Shown here: piece after piece, positions 10,683 through 22,820 of the stretch
Numbering within the stretch: the first letter of the stretch is position 1
How the letters are laid out: every line of letters starts with the position of its first letter
DNA from: Aplectana chamaeleonis
Lineage: Eukaryota; Nematoda; Chromadorea; Rhabditida; Cosmocercidae
Direction of reading: 5' to 3'
Length of the DNA: 64,000 nt
NCBI GenBank assembly: GCA_029168955.1
Contig: JAPDOI010000172.1
Coordinates: 682,001-746,000 of the forward strand
Program-made: the position numbers and the translations under genes
The notes under the pieces: model-generated
What the model was told of the DNA's origin: nothing
The model's database searches: none
Seen by the model: the letters and a program-made list of their open reading frames with translations, nothing else

Positions 10683-12732
10683 AGTCTTGTTCATTAAATC
10701 GCGAACTCATCTCCTTTACAAGCGAGTAATTCATTCTCGGGCATCCATAAACACTATTTGACCCGAAATACAGCTCCGGAAATCCGTTTGGCACCCAATG
10801 GTAGAACATATTCTTATCGATTTCTTAATTGATAAGTCGGGTCAAAACTTATCTAAACACGTGAAATGTAAAAAGTCAGATCGATCGCTATGATTTATGT
10901 GAGAGCCGTTTCCCCCTCCCCCCCCCCGGAAGCTGTCTACCGCTATTCATTCAACACTTTGACGATTCTGAATCTGATTCACCAAAGGGAAGTCAATAAT
11001 CGGAATGCCGACTAATCGAAACGTTTTATCCGCATGATTTAAAACATGTGGGTCTTCACATGACTACTCGAGTGATTTTGAGCATATAATTTTTCTTCCA
11101 TGTCGGGTCTTTAAAGGCAGCAAACACGCTCGCAAAAGTAGTTGAGGTAACGACGTTCACTGTGCTAATCTGGGCCGAATTCCGGTCCGCAATTGCGTCT
11201 CCACACGCTTTGCGGCCGCACGCGCTCGAGTCAATCGGGTTTTCCATAGCCGACTCGATGTGGCTTTTTTTAACAATTTTCTCCAATTTTAATTTTCTCC
11301 GCTCTCGGACGAGTGTTCAAACGGCTACCAATCCCCCCTCGGCTGCAGAGCAGATTGATTTGCTCAGTTGGCTTGCTTCCAACCGGTGCCGGCCGCGCTC
11401 CTAGTCAATGGCCGCTGGGGAAGGCTAGCAGTCGTTTGGCATGCTCGTCCGTGAGCGTCGCACGCGACGGCCCCCTGCCATGCACGCAGGTCGCATGGTT
11501 AGCCAACCTCACTCGGTCACACTTTAGTCACACAACTGACTATCAGTTTCTTTGACAAACTGGCAGTAGGGTTCAGACGTTTCAGAAACTCGATTGTTTA
11601 AGTTGAAGGCAGCATACACTAGCAAAAGTTGAGATTGCTATGTTATTGGGGTCGTACGGACCCTAGCAGAACGCTCACGAAGTGCCGAAAATGAGCTACA
11701 GCGATCGTAATTAAGCGTATCGAGTCAATAAATCAACCTTTCCCCGCAAGCCGATTCAGGCTTCGCTTCTCGATATAAATACTCAATGCTCGATTACAGT
11801 CATTTCGGCTCATTTTTCGCTCTTCTATCGGCGTACATAAGCGTTCCAGTAAAGGCAGTACGAGTGTACTAGCGTCGTTATCCCAAACGGTTTGTCACTA
11901 GCTTCGCTATTTCAGCCAATGGGTTGTAACTCATTCACTTCCGGACCAATACAGAAAGAGCCGCCAAATTTTCATTCCAATCGAATTCTCATTTTTTTCG
12001 TTATTTCTGGCTACAGCTCCAGACCTTTTATTGAAAGCATCAAATTTCAATAATTTTTGAGCGTCATGAGCTGTCCCTGAGGAAAATTGAGTTAGTCGGA
12101 AACTTTATCATTCGATTGTTCGAAAAATCCAGCTATTCGACGTTGAAGGCTTGGTTTTTTGGGATGTGATGGGATAGTGGAACTGCCGAACAAGTTGATT
12201 ACCTAGTGATTATCAAACTATCGATATTATCGAACTTTTATCAAATCCTTATGCGAATCTTGAAACCTTATATTACTGAGCTTTGATTTATTCTTAGTTG
12301 TTTTCAAATATACTAGAGATTATACCGAGAATTTTTGGATAATTACAAAAACTAGATTTTCTTATCAATTTCAGCTTGGTGTTCAAAGTGAAGGTGGTCT
12401 ATCAATTGAACATAATTGTAGCATTGACAAGATGGTAACTTGCCACCAACTCAAAAGCATTAGGTTCTCAAAAATTGGAGTTTCCGCCAAGTGATTCCGA
12501 TAATTCGGTTAATCGGATAATTCTGAAACTTCGGGGAACTCCGCGGCGAAAAAAGGTAAAAACCGCCCGGCTGATCCGACATCCCTGTCTGAGGATCTTC
12601 AAAACCTCGCCGCAACACGCTTTCGCAATCAGCCTGCACTTTGCGGACTGAACGCGATTGCGTAGATGACCTGTAGATGTGCCGCTGCTCCGGATAAGAT
12701 CTTAGTTGGTCCGGCAATTCCACCACGTCTCA
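10683..12732. other. Intron sequence of gene 1, little recognisable
   Basis: No gene is visible. A C-rich run lies at 10912-10928. A ~140-bp segment at 11165-11310 (attccggtccgcaattgcgtct, ..tcgatgtggctttttt, aattttctcc) recurs inverted at 26780-26920 and marks a dispersed repeat. The rest is AT-rich unique sequence. Confidence 0.4.
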
Positions 12733-13208
12733 AGGCGCGGTCCAACCAAAGAATCGTTTTTCTGATTCTCTGCATAATCCTAAAACGGCCCCATGCTGAT
12801 CTCAATGATGTCTCTGCAATCGTGCAAGACCCCTGGGAACGGAGTTATGGCCCCTCAAAAATTAAGCTGCGGAAGCATAGTGGACGAGTTGTCCGAGGTT
12901 GTAATTTCCGTCATCTGCATACGATGTGTGCGAGCCGACTCGAATAAAGAGAGAGGCTGAGTATGAAGGGAAGTACGGCGCTGAACATCTCGAAACACAA
13001 CGCTCATCTCGCCATTGTTGAGCTCGAAAGATCATAAACAGGGAGTGCCAAAGTGGCTTCCTGATGTGGGCGCCCCAGGGTGGCTTCGTCCTATATATCG
13101 CTTATTCAGAGGGATCGAGAGCTCGCACTTGGCAGGTGTTATGTGGGGTGGGTCTTGTTCACAATTATCTGGAATATAGGATTCCATCGCTGAGCTTGGA
13201 CTGTGCCT
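12733..13208 (+). mobile_element. MITE related to family P-A
   Basis: It begins AGGCGCGGTCCAACC and ends gagcttggactgtgcct. It matches 45671-46141 along its length (shared gtggacgagttgtccgagg, gagctcgaaagatc and tatatctcgcttattc-type blocks). The left TTAA is degraded. A P-B element follows immediately. Confidence 0.7.
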
Positions 13209-13211
13209 TGA

Positions 13212-13656
13212 AGGCAGTGTTCACGATGAATATCCCACTCGAGTTGGACCCAAAAATGAGATTTTTGGTCGTGAGGGAACAAACAGTGAAGAAACAGGGA
13301 AGAAAAACGTCCAGAATAAGTCAAAATAACGGCTTCTAAATTCAGGGCGTGGACGAGAATCATGGGCCCTGCTTATTTTGGCAAGCGCGCGCTAATCGCG
13401 AAATCTGCGCGAATCGATAATGCTAAATGCGGCAGAGTTGCTTGGCAATTCGCCATCGAAACGTTGCGGCGCCACAAGCTCGTCCGATTGGGGGGCGGAC
13501 CGGGATAGGTAGGCGCACCGGGAGAGCTTTCGAAGCCGTTTGTATTTACTTCTGGTCAGTTTTCGTTGCTTTCTTCGACACTATGCTCTACAGCACCTAC
13601 CAACTTAGTGTTCCACACCGAGACCTCGAGAACGAGATTTATCGTGAACACTGTCT
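13212..13656. mobile_element. TTAA MITE (family P-B)
   Basis: Starts AGGCAGTGTTCACGATGAA after TTGA (degraded TTAA) and ends TTATCGTGAACACTGTCT before TTAA at 13657-13660. The ends are inverted repeats of about 20 bp. It abuts the P-A type element, suggesting that a TTAA border was reused as target. Confidence 0.7.
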
Positions 13657-13952
13657 TTAAGGCCAAATTCATACTTCCGGCGACGAACGACGGGACGCAA
13701 TGTTTACCATCAATATAGACCGAAATCGATATGAAGGATATGCAATGTCGCTGTGGCTGGTTGCGGGAAGTTTGATCCTGGCCTTTCAGTCGATATCAGC
13801 AGAAATCCCGGGTCGATGCGTTGAAGACAATATAGCGCAGACAAAGTATGTACACAACGCATAGCACCCAAGTCTGAATGGCCCCCGAAAGAGCACCAGA
13901 AGCTTGAAGGCTCATATTTTAACCTACTTAAGAAATTATTACTCTTTTCAGA

Positions 13953-16900
13953 ATGCCAGCGCCTTCCAGCTGTTTTGTATTGCTTGCTTTTGCCATATGT
14001 GTCCAAATACTTCTTTTTGATCTCGCAAATGGGGATGAGCCACTACATAAAAGGTGAGAGATATGGTACTTTGTTCTTTATAGTAGCATCAATACACAAG
14101 CGTTTGCCCACGCATAAGTTTATACTCTGTACGAATTGCCTGGACTCTACCCAGATCCTGTCTGGAACCTGCCGCTCCGGTGCCAGACCGGAGCCGAAGC
14201 GACACATTCCCTGCAGACCCGGATAGATTCAAGGCACGGCCTGGAGTCTGAAGAGATCCCACCGCGTGTAACAGGCAAAAATGCTGTAGTGCAAGGATTC
14301 TGCAGTGAATTCGCTACAAGCTTTTTCCGGTAAATTGGTGTCATTTTCGCGAATCGTGGCAATATCGAGACAAATTCTCTGTAAAATCCAAGTTGGCGGA
14401 GATTTCACGGTCAAGTTCTGGCAGTCCGTCTCAGAGTACGGTCTCAAATACAGCTAGTTCGATCAAAAAGCGTAGTGACTTTGAGCAGCCAGTTCAATTT
14501 TTCGGTCGAAGAGCTCAATTTTTTCTTAACCTCTGATAGTTGTCCATGGACGCATTGCGTGTTTGAATCTTTGAGGTAGTGCGCAAGGGTACGCACATTC
14601 GATTTATTGGAATAAATGGAGACTAAAAAAACACAACAGCCAAATTTCCAGTTCATAGCTCCGTAATAGAATTTCCGTTAACTCATCATTGAATTTTGCA
14701 CCCGGCAAATATTTTGAGCAGTCGAATCGGCATACTCCTGGTTAAAGGCAGTGGTTGCGATCAAAAATATGCTTGTCGTATTTCCCTCTCTGAACCTTTT
14801 TCTGGATTCAGAGTACTGAGATCTATGAGAAAAATTTGCGAAAAACCGTTGTCCCATGCCAAATTTTGAGCCTGAACGTTCCTGTCTTTGCGGTGTATGA
14901 GCCCACTCCACATCTTCGAGAAAACCGAAACAGGCAGCAGCAACCGTTTATCCATACGTGTCCCACCACTCTGTTCTGCCAGTGGAGATGTTCTACAAGT
15001 TTCTTCATGTTTCACCGTGCCATCTTCTTGAGTATTCAGCGCGATGAACGGTGTGGATAAAGGGTCGCTGCTGCCTGTTTAGGAGGGCCCCACATCTTCG
15101 GCATCGATGATCTCTAATATCAAGAACACCGGCTGGCTTTTTTTGGAATTCAAGCAATGAATAGCAGCTTTCGAACTGACATGCTCGAATATTTCTGTCC
15201 TCGTCGAGGTAAACATTGAGTGAAGGGCTTGCTTCCATTGTTTCTCTGTTTAACTAGGTTTGCATTTCTCAGACAGTAGCAGGCCCGGAGCGCAACCGAT
15301 CCCGCCCCTCCTCGCCCACTGCGACCGAAACGCAGAGCAGTTGATATTCGAATTTGCGGTGCGTTTCGGTTGTGATTGCAACGTGCAGTGCGTTCAGGTT
15401 GCTCTCCAGGCCACATGCGTTGACTGATGCGCGCATTTCGAAATCGGATGAATCAATTAGAACAAGGAAGAGCATCTGGACTTCCTGCGATTTTCGAGCG
15501 GGCTTCTCACTATTTCTCTTGTAGGGCTTGTAATTGATTTCCTCTGCTCCATTTGCGCTCAATATTCGACCATCCTAGAATTCACTGTATCCTTCATATT
15601 TGTGCAATATTTGTATTCGAAAAATGAAACGTTAACATGACTTTCCGAACACAGTTTGCAAACATTCATGGAGGGAAAAAATGAGAAAAGCAAATCGCTG
15701 GAATATTTAAATTCATTTTGATGTATATTTAAATTTATATTTAAATTTTAATGTTTGTAATAAATATGTGTCATGCATACTTTCCATTATTAGCTTTGAA
15801 TCGTTCAAGGAGATCATTAGAAGGACTCTGAGAAAGGGCGGTTGTTATGAATACCTAATAATTTCAGGGAAATACACCTAATAGTTGGAGAAAATCAGGT
15901 GAAATCAGAAGATTAATGGGTGAAGTTGTGAGGGAAGTTGTGACGGAATCAAAGTTCTAGGCAGGGGAAAGTGTATTAGGCTGAAAGGTATTTCATAATC
16001 AGCACTAGTTTAGAAAAGGGACAATTAAGGGTCACATAAATCCAAGGAAATTCAGTAGGGTGGGGGAATTCGGTGAACGTGTGGAAATCGTTGGATTCTT
16101 CCTTGAAAAATCGATTAGCTTAAATGGGTGCGATAATCGATCAGCGAAGCATCTGAACCACGTCGATGTATAGATTTTTGCAACTGTGTTGCTAAAATCG
16201 ATTTATAGAAAGCGCCCGGGGCGCAGCCATGTACGCTGTATGATGTACTGTGACGTCATCAGCCGACAGTTGCGCTCAGGGCGCTGCAAGAATCAATCTC
16301 GTCGGTAGCACCCGGAGCTCAACGCATGCGGCCTCGATCGCAACATATGTGGCCCGGAAATTGCCAAATTTGTCACCCTTAGCGCAACATGGACGCGGCT
16401 CGGGGTGCATTCGGGGTGGGCTCAGGGCCTGCTATCGTCTGGTTTCGACTGCACAGCACGAGACTCCGATCTTTTTTTGGCAGAGTTGTGCACGTGTGCA
16501 TGAACTGGTAATCTAGGTTCCTATCAGTTCTATTTATAGCTCGTTTCTTGCCGCGTAACATTTGTGGTCTTTTGGCCGTTGCGGATCAAACTGATTTTTC
16601 TAGGTTTTTTCAACAACTTTTTCCATCGCGACAACTGCCTTCGATTCTCTTAGAGCAGTACTCTAGAAAGCCGCCGATGCATCAAGACTTGCCTTTTCAG
16701 CTCTTCCTAGCGTTGAGCTGTCTGGTATTAGCTTGAATTTGGCGCATCATTATCCTTAATTCAAACTCGAATCCCTGCCAGAAGCCGGTGATTAGGAAAC
16801 AGGAATGTTTGAAAAACGTGCAAACCGCGCGCTGCAATAACATGCTTATATGAACACTGGCATTATCCTGTTGACATTCCGGACCCTTGCCTAGATATTC

Positions 16901-18206
16901 TCAGGAATTGCAGTGGATGGAAAACTCCTTGATACACTCCTTAATTCATTCCGCAGGAGACGAACGCCAGTTGCAGCTTACTGCTGCTGCGGAACGCTCC
17001 TCATACCATCAGCGATCCTCCAAAGATCCGCTCACTGAATTCCGCAGAATTTTTCCGGAACTTTAGCCAGTATCAACTCACTGCGTTAGAGCCATCAAGA
17101 TTAAGCTCGTTCTGTTGAAAATCAGTCGATATTTCTGAACTGAATTTTGGAATATGAATTCAGAATCTTCGAACAATTTTATTTCAGTCCAACATGTAGC
17201 CGGCGTGGTGTTGGATTCAATTTCTAACCGCTTAGCTCCTGCTCGTTCTTGTTACACTTGTAGGTACCTCCGTATTCGTTTGCATCAGGAAATGTCATCA
17301 ACTGTTAGCGTCGTGGTGCCATCCTCATCTTGCCTCACGAATTGATGATTTTTGAGTCCACTTTTATTAGTCATTTAAGCTGGAATCCGTATTATGCCAC
17401 TGCTGATTTTGATATTTGAGCCTAAGCACAGCTATGGAAACTTTCACTTATAGTGATTAACCTGAGGTGGTCATACACACGACCCTGATCAAAATCTAAT
17501 GAAGTGTGGCAGATAAATTTTCGAAAGAGCAACAAATCTGAAAGTTAGACTTCGACTGGGGGTGCATGCATAATGATTATTCGCACTGTATTGCGCTAGA
17601 AAGCGCACTCAAAAGCAGAGACTAAGTTCTAGTCACATCTGATGGTCTAGGTCCCATGAACATGGGCGATTGTTCCGTGTAGATATGCTCTTCTGGTAGT
17701 GGAGGTGCCAGTTTCCGACTGTCATAGCATGGTCAATTAATTTTTTGTACCGCAACCCTTCATATATTTCGCATGCTTGCATGGACTTGCAATCGTGCAT
17801 ACTTCTCTTACGGTATGATCGGAAGGAGTGTTTGCAAAAAGCTCAGTAATGCATAAAACTATTACTTTTACGGAAGTGTCCAAACATCATTTATAATTTC
17901 CACAATAATGATATTCCAGCGTCCAACTGATTCGTGCGAAGCGACAATACTGTTGCGGAGGAGGAGGCTACGGACCGTGGGGCGGAGGAGGTGGCTACGG
18001 ACCGTGGGGTGGAGGAGGGGCTATGGACCATGGGGAGGAGGGGAGGTTATGGACCATGGGGAGGAGGGGGAGGTTATGGACCGTGGGGCGGAGGAGGAGG
18101 CTATGGACCATGGGGGCAAAGACGCTGGGGCGGACCATGGGGTGGTGGAGGTGGCTGGGGACCGTACGGCGGAGGAGGTAACTGGGGATTCGGACGTAGA
18201 GGATAA
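13953..18206 (+). pseudogene. Gene 1: secreted Gly/Trp-rich peptide precursor (NLP/caenacin-like), frameshifted copy
   Basis: Exon 13952-14053 follows an acceptor (actcttttcag) and encodes MPAPSSCFVLLAFAICVQIL..ANGDEPLHK, a signal peptide, ending with donor gtgaga in phase 2. The next exon starts at 17920 after atattccag and continues in phase: VQLIRAKRQYCCGGGGYGPW. KR should be a prohormone cleavage site and Q the first mature residue; the GGGGYGPW repeat resembles the NLP-29/caenacin antimicrobial peptides of nematode epidermis. The repeat unit is 21 nt, but the units beginning near 18008 and 18034 have 20 nt. Each lacks one base in a G run, so the frame is lost; the correct tail GGGGNWGFGRRG resumes in another frame and ends at 18206. 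This is either a pseudogene or a homopolymer sequencing error. The 3.9-kb intron 14054-17919 contains a P-B left end at 14746 and a diverged fold-back near 14920-15080. Confidence 0.7.
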
Positions 18207-19220
18207 GTATGATTATGCTGTTAGGGCTCCACAGGTATCATACCAAATCGTTGCAAACGTGTTGCATGGGGTACTTAGAATTTTTTTCGGCTTTGATGCA
18301 CGACAGAGTAGGGCAGACGATCAAATCAACGGTATGGGTACGTTAGCGACTGATGATGATGATTACTGTTCTTGTTTTGTTGTTATTTGAGCTTTTCGGG
18401 CGCTGTTACCGTTCCGCCTTTGCTCATACAACTTTGTTAATCAGCGCCGTTTTTTCGCCGAAACATTAACCATTCATTGAAATCGGGTTGCAAGATTTCT
18501 TCAATTCTAGTGTTTCAGTACATAGTCTGCGCAAGTTTTCCGGTGTTTGTTTAGGTCTACGTGTACAGTATTATTTGTATTGTAATAAAAGAATTGATTG
18601 ACCAATCTGTTGCTGAATACATCCAAATCGTTGCCTTTCAGATTCGCTTCTGCGATTCACCTTTACGGCACTACAAAAAGAAACGAAATGAGAAGGTCAA
18701 GAGAGCCTATGCAAATCAAAGTGGTAGAGGCAGTATGCACGGGGAGAAGACTCGCTTTCCAATGCTCCGCGCAGCTAAAACGAAGTTTAAGAAATATTAC
18801 TTGTCAAGAAGTCTCTCCAAACATCGAATCGTGAAGAAAACTCAATCGTTTCCGTTCTGAAAAAAAGCTGACCTGGAAAACGTTGTTTGCGATAAGTGTT
18901 ACCTCTTCTACTAAACATAATACATAACGCTCTTCTGCGTCATTGGAAAGAAATTGTTTTCAATCCGTATGGCAGTAGAGTTGGTTATCCAGACCGAAGT
19001 ACGACCGGTAATTACTTTTTCCATGACACGCTAGTGCAGAGCGTCAAGTGTGAGAGCGAATCCTTCGAACGATGTTCACGGTAAACGCAGTATTGATAGC
19101 AATTCATACAAGAACAAGCTATTAGAGGTTCCTTGGAGTTTGTGTGCATGAAGTGTAACTGTCAGTGGGAGATGAGATTACCTAACAAGTTAGCAGGATC
19201 GTCTCAAATCCGCTGATGGT
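18207..19220. other. 3' flank of gene 1
   Basis: At 18280-18330 the sequence (gatgcacgacagagtagggcagac) resembles 42530-42560 after gene 2 (gatgcacgaaagagtacgggagac), so the duplicated unit includes the 3' flank. Beyond that nothing is recognisable. Confidence 0.5.
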
Positions 19221-19223
19221 ATA

Positions 19224-19720
19224 TTGCTGGGCACTAGCAAAAAGCCGACTGAATGCACCAACCCTCGACGAAACAAAATACAAAACAAACGCAACTCCTC
19301 AGGCAAAAACCCGCTCCACGCTTCACTAAAAGCTGGCGTCGCCAGCGGGATAGTGGCCGTGGAGCCCAAAATCCGAAGTTTTGTCGCCCGCGGTGGTGAC
19401 TGTAGTGAGCGAGCGTCTGTTTCATTTTTTGAGAGACATGGCTTTATGCGTTTATTTTTTCTTTCAAAAATATACACACGTACCGGTGCGCGACGCGGAC
19501 GCCACGCAAACACGCAATGCAGTCAGTGCGTCGAGCAGAAACTGGGGCCGCCAACGATTGAGCGGGGCCTCCAGCGGTAAGGCGGGGTCGAGTAGCCCAA
19601 ACTTGGGTAAATGAACCGGCGGCACTGCAGTCATCTGAGTCCTGGCTCAGAAGCGCGTCGTATGCTTGCCTTGAAACATAGCGTTTTAGGCGTCGAGCCT
19701 TTTTTGGGAGCACGCTTCGC
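19224..19720 (-). repeat. Dispersed copy of the GC-rich core of the E1/E3 elements
   Basis: On the minus strand it reads ..cccaagtttgggctactcgacc.., ..cgcaccggtacgtgtgtat.., ..ggctccacggccactatcccgctgg.., the same order as in both internal repeats of E1 (48084-48420 and 48666-49030) and their inverted counterparts in E3. It has no TTCGAA ends, so it is an isolated core or a related smaller element. Confidence 0.65.
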
Positions 19721-19808
19721 CCGTGATATCATCCCAGACTAAACCCCGCTATAGGCAGCTCGAACGCTGACGTCGGACAGAGAACGAAATTCTCATGCTG
19801 TAAAATAC

Positions 19809-20090
19809 CGTGTTTTGGTGTGTCGATCGCGTCCAACACTGCTCATTCTACGACATCATGGAAAAAAATTTACCAGAATGTTCTTTTAATTTGCCTGTAC
19901 ACACTGAAACTCAGCTTAAATTGGAAATGCTTTGTCATTCTAATCTCCTTATACGTACATTATCATGTAACTTATGTTTTCTTCTGAAATAAAACAAGGA
20001 AGTCTAGGAATGAATTCCCCGAGGTAGCAAAAATTTCCATGATGTCGTAGAATGACTAGTGTTGGTCGCAATCGACACATCAAAACACCC
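19809..20090. mobile_element. Fold-back (hairpin) element
   Basis: Arms of about 60 bp, 19809-19870 and 20030-20090, are imperfect inverted copies (ccaacact..tcattctacgacatcatgg core) around a ~160-bp spacer. No coding capacity. It looks like a small MITE; no clear target duplication was found. Confidence 0.6.
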
Positions 20091-20102
20091 TATCAAATGA
20101 CA

Positions 20103-20149
20103 CCACGAGCGAACATGCCGCAGAACTCCCCCAGCATGTTCGCTCGTGG
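20103..20149. repeat. Perfect 16-bp stem-loop
   Basis: ccacgagcgaacatgc (20103-20118) and its exact reverse complement (20134-20149) enclose a 15-nt loop. There is no T run after it, so it is not a pol III terminator structure. Function unknown; it might be the remnant of a hairpin element. Confidence 0.6.
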
Positions 20150-20955
20150 AGTCATTCATCGTCTCTACCCGATAGCATCGGGCTGGGGGAGAAGACACTT
20201 TTGAGCGCGGGGTCTGCCAATATGTCTCAATCTACATGATGATTCCTGTCGTTTAAGAAGCCGCGACGCTGCTCGGCGAAGAACTGGGAAAGCGGAACAA
20301 CGGAGAGATTATGAATCTCGATTAAATGGTTTCGCGCCCAATAGCTGCGCAGAGCGTATGTCAAGGGAATTAACTTTGGATAATCAATAAAAAAATATGA
20401 ATCGTCAAATGGGGATAGACGTAGTGATCAATAGTCTAAGTAAATTCTGCATCGACGCTGAAGCAACGCGGAACGCACACGAAGTCAGAAAACGGTCAAG
20501 GGCTTATAGGAGAATTCGTTGAGTCGTTATATCATTTGACAAAAACTTTCTGAAAAACGTCGGTAAATCTCTTAGGTGGGCGAAAAGTCATCCCATTATA
20601 ACCCGCTACTCCGCAACGCGGAGCAAAACTATGAGGAAAGTCAGTACGATTATGTGAAAAAGCTTGATGGTGTTAAAAAGCTGGACAACGACACTTGAAC
20701 AACAACGACAGTTAAAACGCTTCGAACGTACCTTCCCTCGCCAATCAAGGAAGATCAGGTGAGATGATTTTGTGATGCGCTTCTGCAGATAACGACTGCA
20801 TAAAAGCTGTGACATGTTCGTCACCGCGCGAGCCAAGCTCAGAATTGGCCGTCCTCAAACGCGATGGTCAGACTTCATCACTACTTATTTGAGAGCTTCT
20901 AAGGCAGCAGACACATTCAGAATTCATATTGATTTTATAACATAAATCAAAGGTA

Positions 20956-21435
20956 CAATACCGCTCGTAGGATTTGGTCAGAAAGCGAGCGAGGTCGGGT
21001 TTTCGCGTCTTTTTCGTCTTTTTTGTATAACTCGCTTCAAAGTCAATGTTGAGCGAAACTAGGGAGATATTCGTGATCCTCGCGTTGAGAGCTTTCCAAT
21101 GGTTTAGCCTTTGTGGTGATTACGTTGAGTTCTATAGAAGTTTCGTAATCACCCAGGTTTGTGATTACGGTACCGTGATGGATGGGGACTACCGTCTCCG
21201 CCTGCGTTTTCCTGTGTCTACCGTATATTGAGAGCTGGTTGATTGCGAAATTTCCATGGTTCTCCGCGAAATCCTAACAATAGCTACACCATTCAATAGC
21301 CCTCCACGCCTGGATCATGAATATCTTCCTACTTTCGCTCAAACTTGATTCTGAAGCGAGTTATACAAAAAAGACGAAAAAGACGCGAAAACCCAACCTC
21401 GCTCAATTTCTGACCAAATCCTGTGAGCGGTATTG
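20956..21435. mobile_element. TA-flanked MITE with ~95-bp inverted ends (family M)
   Basis: TA at 20954-20955 and 21436-21437. The left end CAATACCGCTCGTAGG and the right end CCTGTGAGCGGTATTG are inverted, and the similarity continues through tcgtctttttt.tataactcgcttc. A second copy, much enlarged by insertions, is 25751-30058. TA targets suggest a Tc1/mariner-type mobiliser. Confidence 0.8.
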
Positions 21436-21708
21436 TATGGAGCTAGTAGTAAGGACAACTAACGAGAACATCAAAGAAAACTGTATGCGAATAGAGGAAC
21501 AACGGTTCTTTTTGTCATCGGGTGAAAGTGGACGAGTTACAACGCGCACGGTTGAAACAGTGAATATTAGCGGCAAAACGGTTGAGATAGCGAAGCAAAA
21601 AAAAGATAGACGCTTACAGCCTGTACTGGGATGCTCACCTCTTCGGAAGCAGCAACTAACTAACGGTAACTGAAGTCCCCATGCGTTAGGAACATTTATA
21701 TGTCACAC

Positions 21709-22681
21709 CTCTTCTGAAGAAGGAACCCGTCAAGAACCCTTCTAATTATGGGCCAGTAAGCATAATTTCGTTATTTTTGCGGATTTTTGAAAAAATTCTC
21801 AGAGCATTTAGTTGGCCACATAGCACGTAACGATATAATTCCATCAAGTCAACATGGCTTCGTGGAAGGCAAATCGGTTGAGACTAATTTTTGGAGTGTA
21901 TATGACTGGCAAAATCTTCTAGACCGAATGATGAATTGTGATGTGATTTGTTTTGATTTCTCAAAAACACTCGATCGTGTTTGTCGCTCTATATTGATTT
22001 TCTATTTGATGAAGTTCGGTTTTCTTCCAAGAGCAACTAGATGGATTGAGCTTTTCAATTAAGATCGCACGTTTCAAGTGAAAATGAATTCGTCATTATC
22101 CGAGATTTGCAGTGCCATTAGCGGTGTTCCCCAAGCAGGCGTCTTGTCCCCTGTGCTTTTTGCAATCTTTACGCCCATATACAGGCCATAAAACGGCCAA
22201 AGTCTCACCGTCGACTGCGTACCACGCGCTGCGCGACCGCACGCGCGTCGGAAGCAGACAAGTTTTGGCCGCCGCGTGACGAGTTTCGGCCGCCGTGCGG
22301 AGGCCGAAACGTCGCGCGGCGGCCGGAACTCGTCGCGCGGCGGCCAAAACTCGTCTACTTCCGACGCGCGTGCGGTCGCGCAGCGCGTGGTACGCAGTCG
22401 ACGGTGAGACATTGGCCGTTTTATGGCCTGTAGTACGAGAGACTGGGGCGAAATTTGTGCAGTATGCTGACGATTTCAAAATCTATGTGAATCCAGATGA
22501 ACCCTCGTCATATGACTTACAATCCGCTATCAATGTTGAGGAATCTTGGAGTAAGGATTGGGCATTACCGCTAGCATCTGAGAAAAACATGCACATGGGA
22601 ATCGGGTTGGCAGATAGTCGCGTGAATTTTGTCTTGCAAGACAAGATAAATAACCCGGCACGCTGGGTGCTCGAGTCAGTA
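21709..22681 (+). pseudogene. CR1/Jockey-like LINE reverse transcriptase fragment
   Basis: Translated pieces follow the RT order: PLLKKEPVKNPSNYGPVSI, RIFEKIL, EHLVGHIARNDIIPSSQHGF, DVICFDFSKTLDRVCRSIL (motif A), ISGVPQAGVLSPVLFAIFT (motif B), then after a 249-bp MITE, FVQYADDFKIYVN (motif C) and WSKDWALPLASEKNMHMGIG. A frameshift lies near 21797 and a stop after LFN at 22060. No endonuclease domain is present, so it is a 5'-truncated dead copy. The NYGPVS..S motif and YADD fit the CR1/Jockey branch. Confidence 0.8.
22182..22430. mobile_element. 249-bp hairpin MITE inside the LINE fragment, TA target
   Basis: TA at 22180-22181 and 22431-22432. Ends CAGGCCATAAAACGGCCAA and its inverse; arms of about 95 bp match almost perfectly, so the single strand would fold into one long GC-rich hairpin. 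It interrupts the RT between motifs B and C. A similar right end (gccgttttatagcctgtag) is at 46876-46894. Confidence 0.85.
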
Positions 22682-22820
22682 TGATGAGCGAAGAGGACGA
22701 AAAGAAAGGCGCTACCAGCCGACCTGACACTCTCTCGGCCGGCCAAAGTGCAAACTCTGGCTATCTCTGCGTCTCCGTGGAGAGAGATGACACAGCAGTG
22801 TATAGCAGTGGTTGCACAGT

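Noticed and set aside
10912..10928. C-rich run as a regulatory element
   Set aside because: A simple homopolymer-like run with no supporting context.
17908..18390. A 160-codon frame overlapping the Gly-rich exon of gene 1
   Set aside because: It is an out-of-frame reading (HGEEGE, DHGGK type) of the GGA-rich repeat, not the peptide frame.
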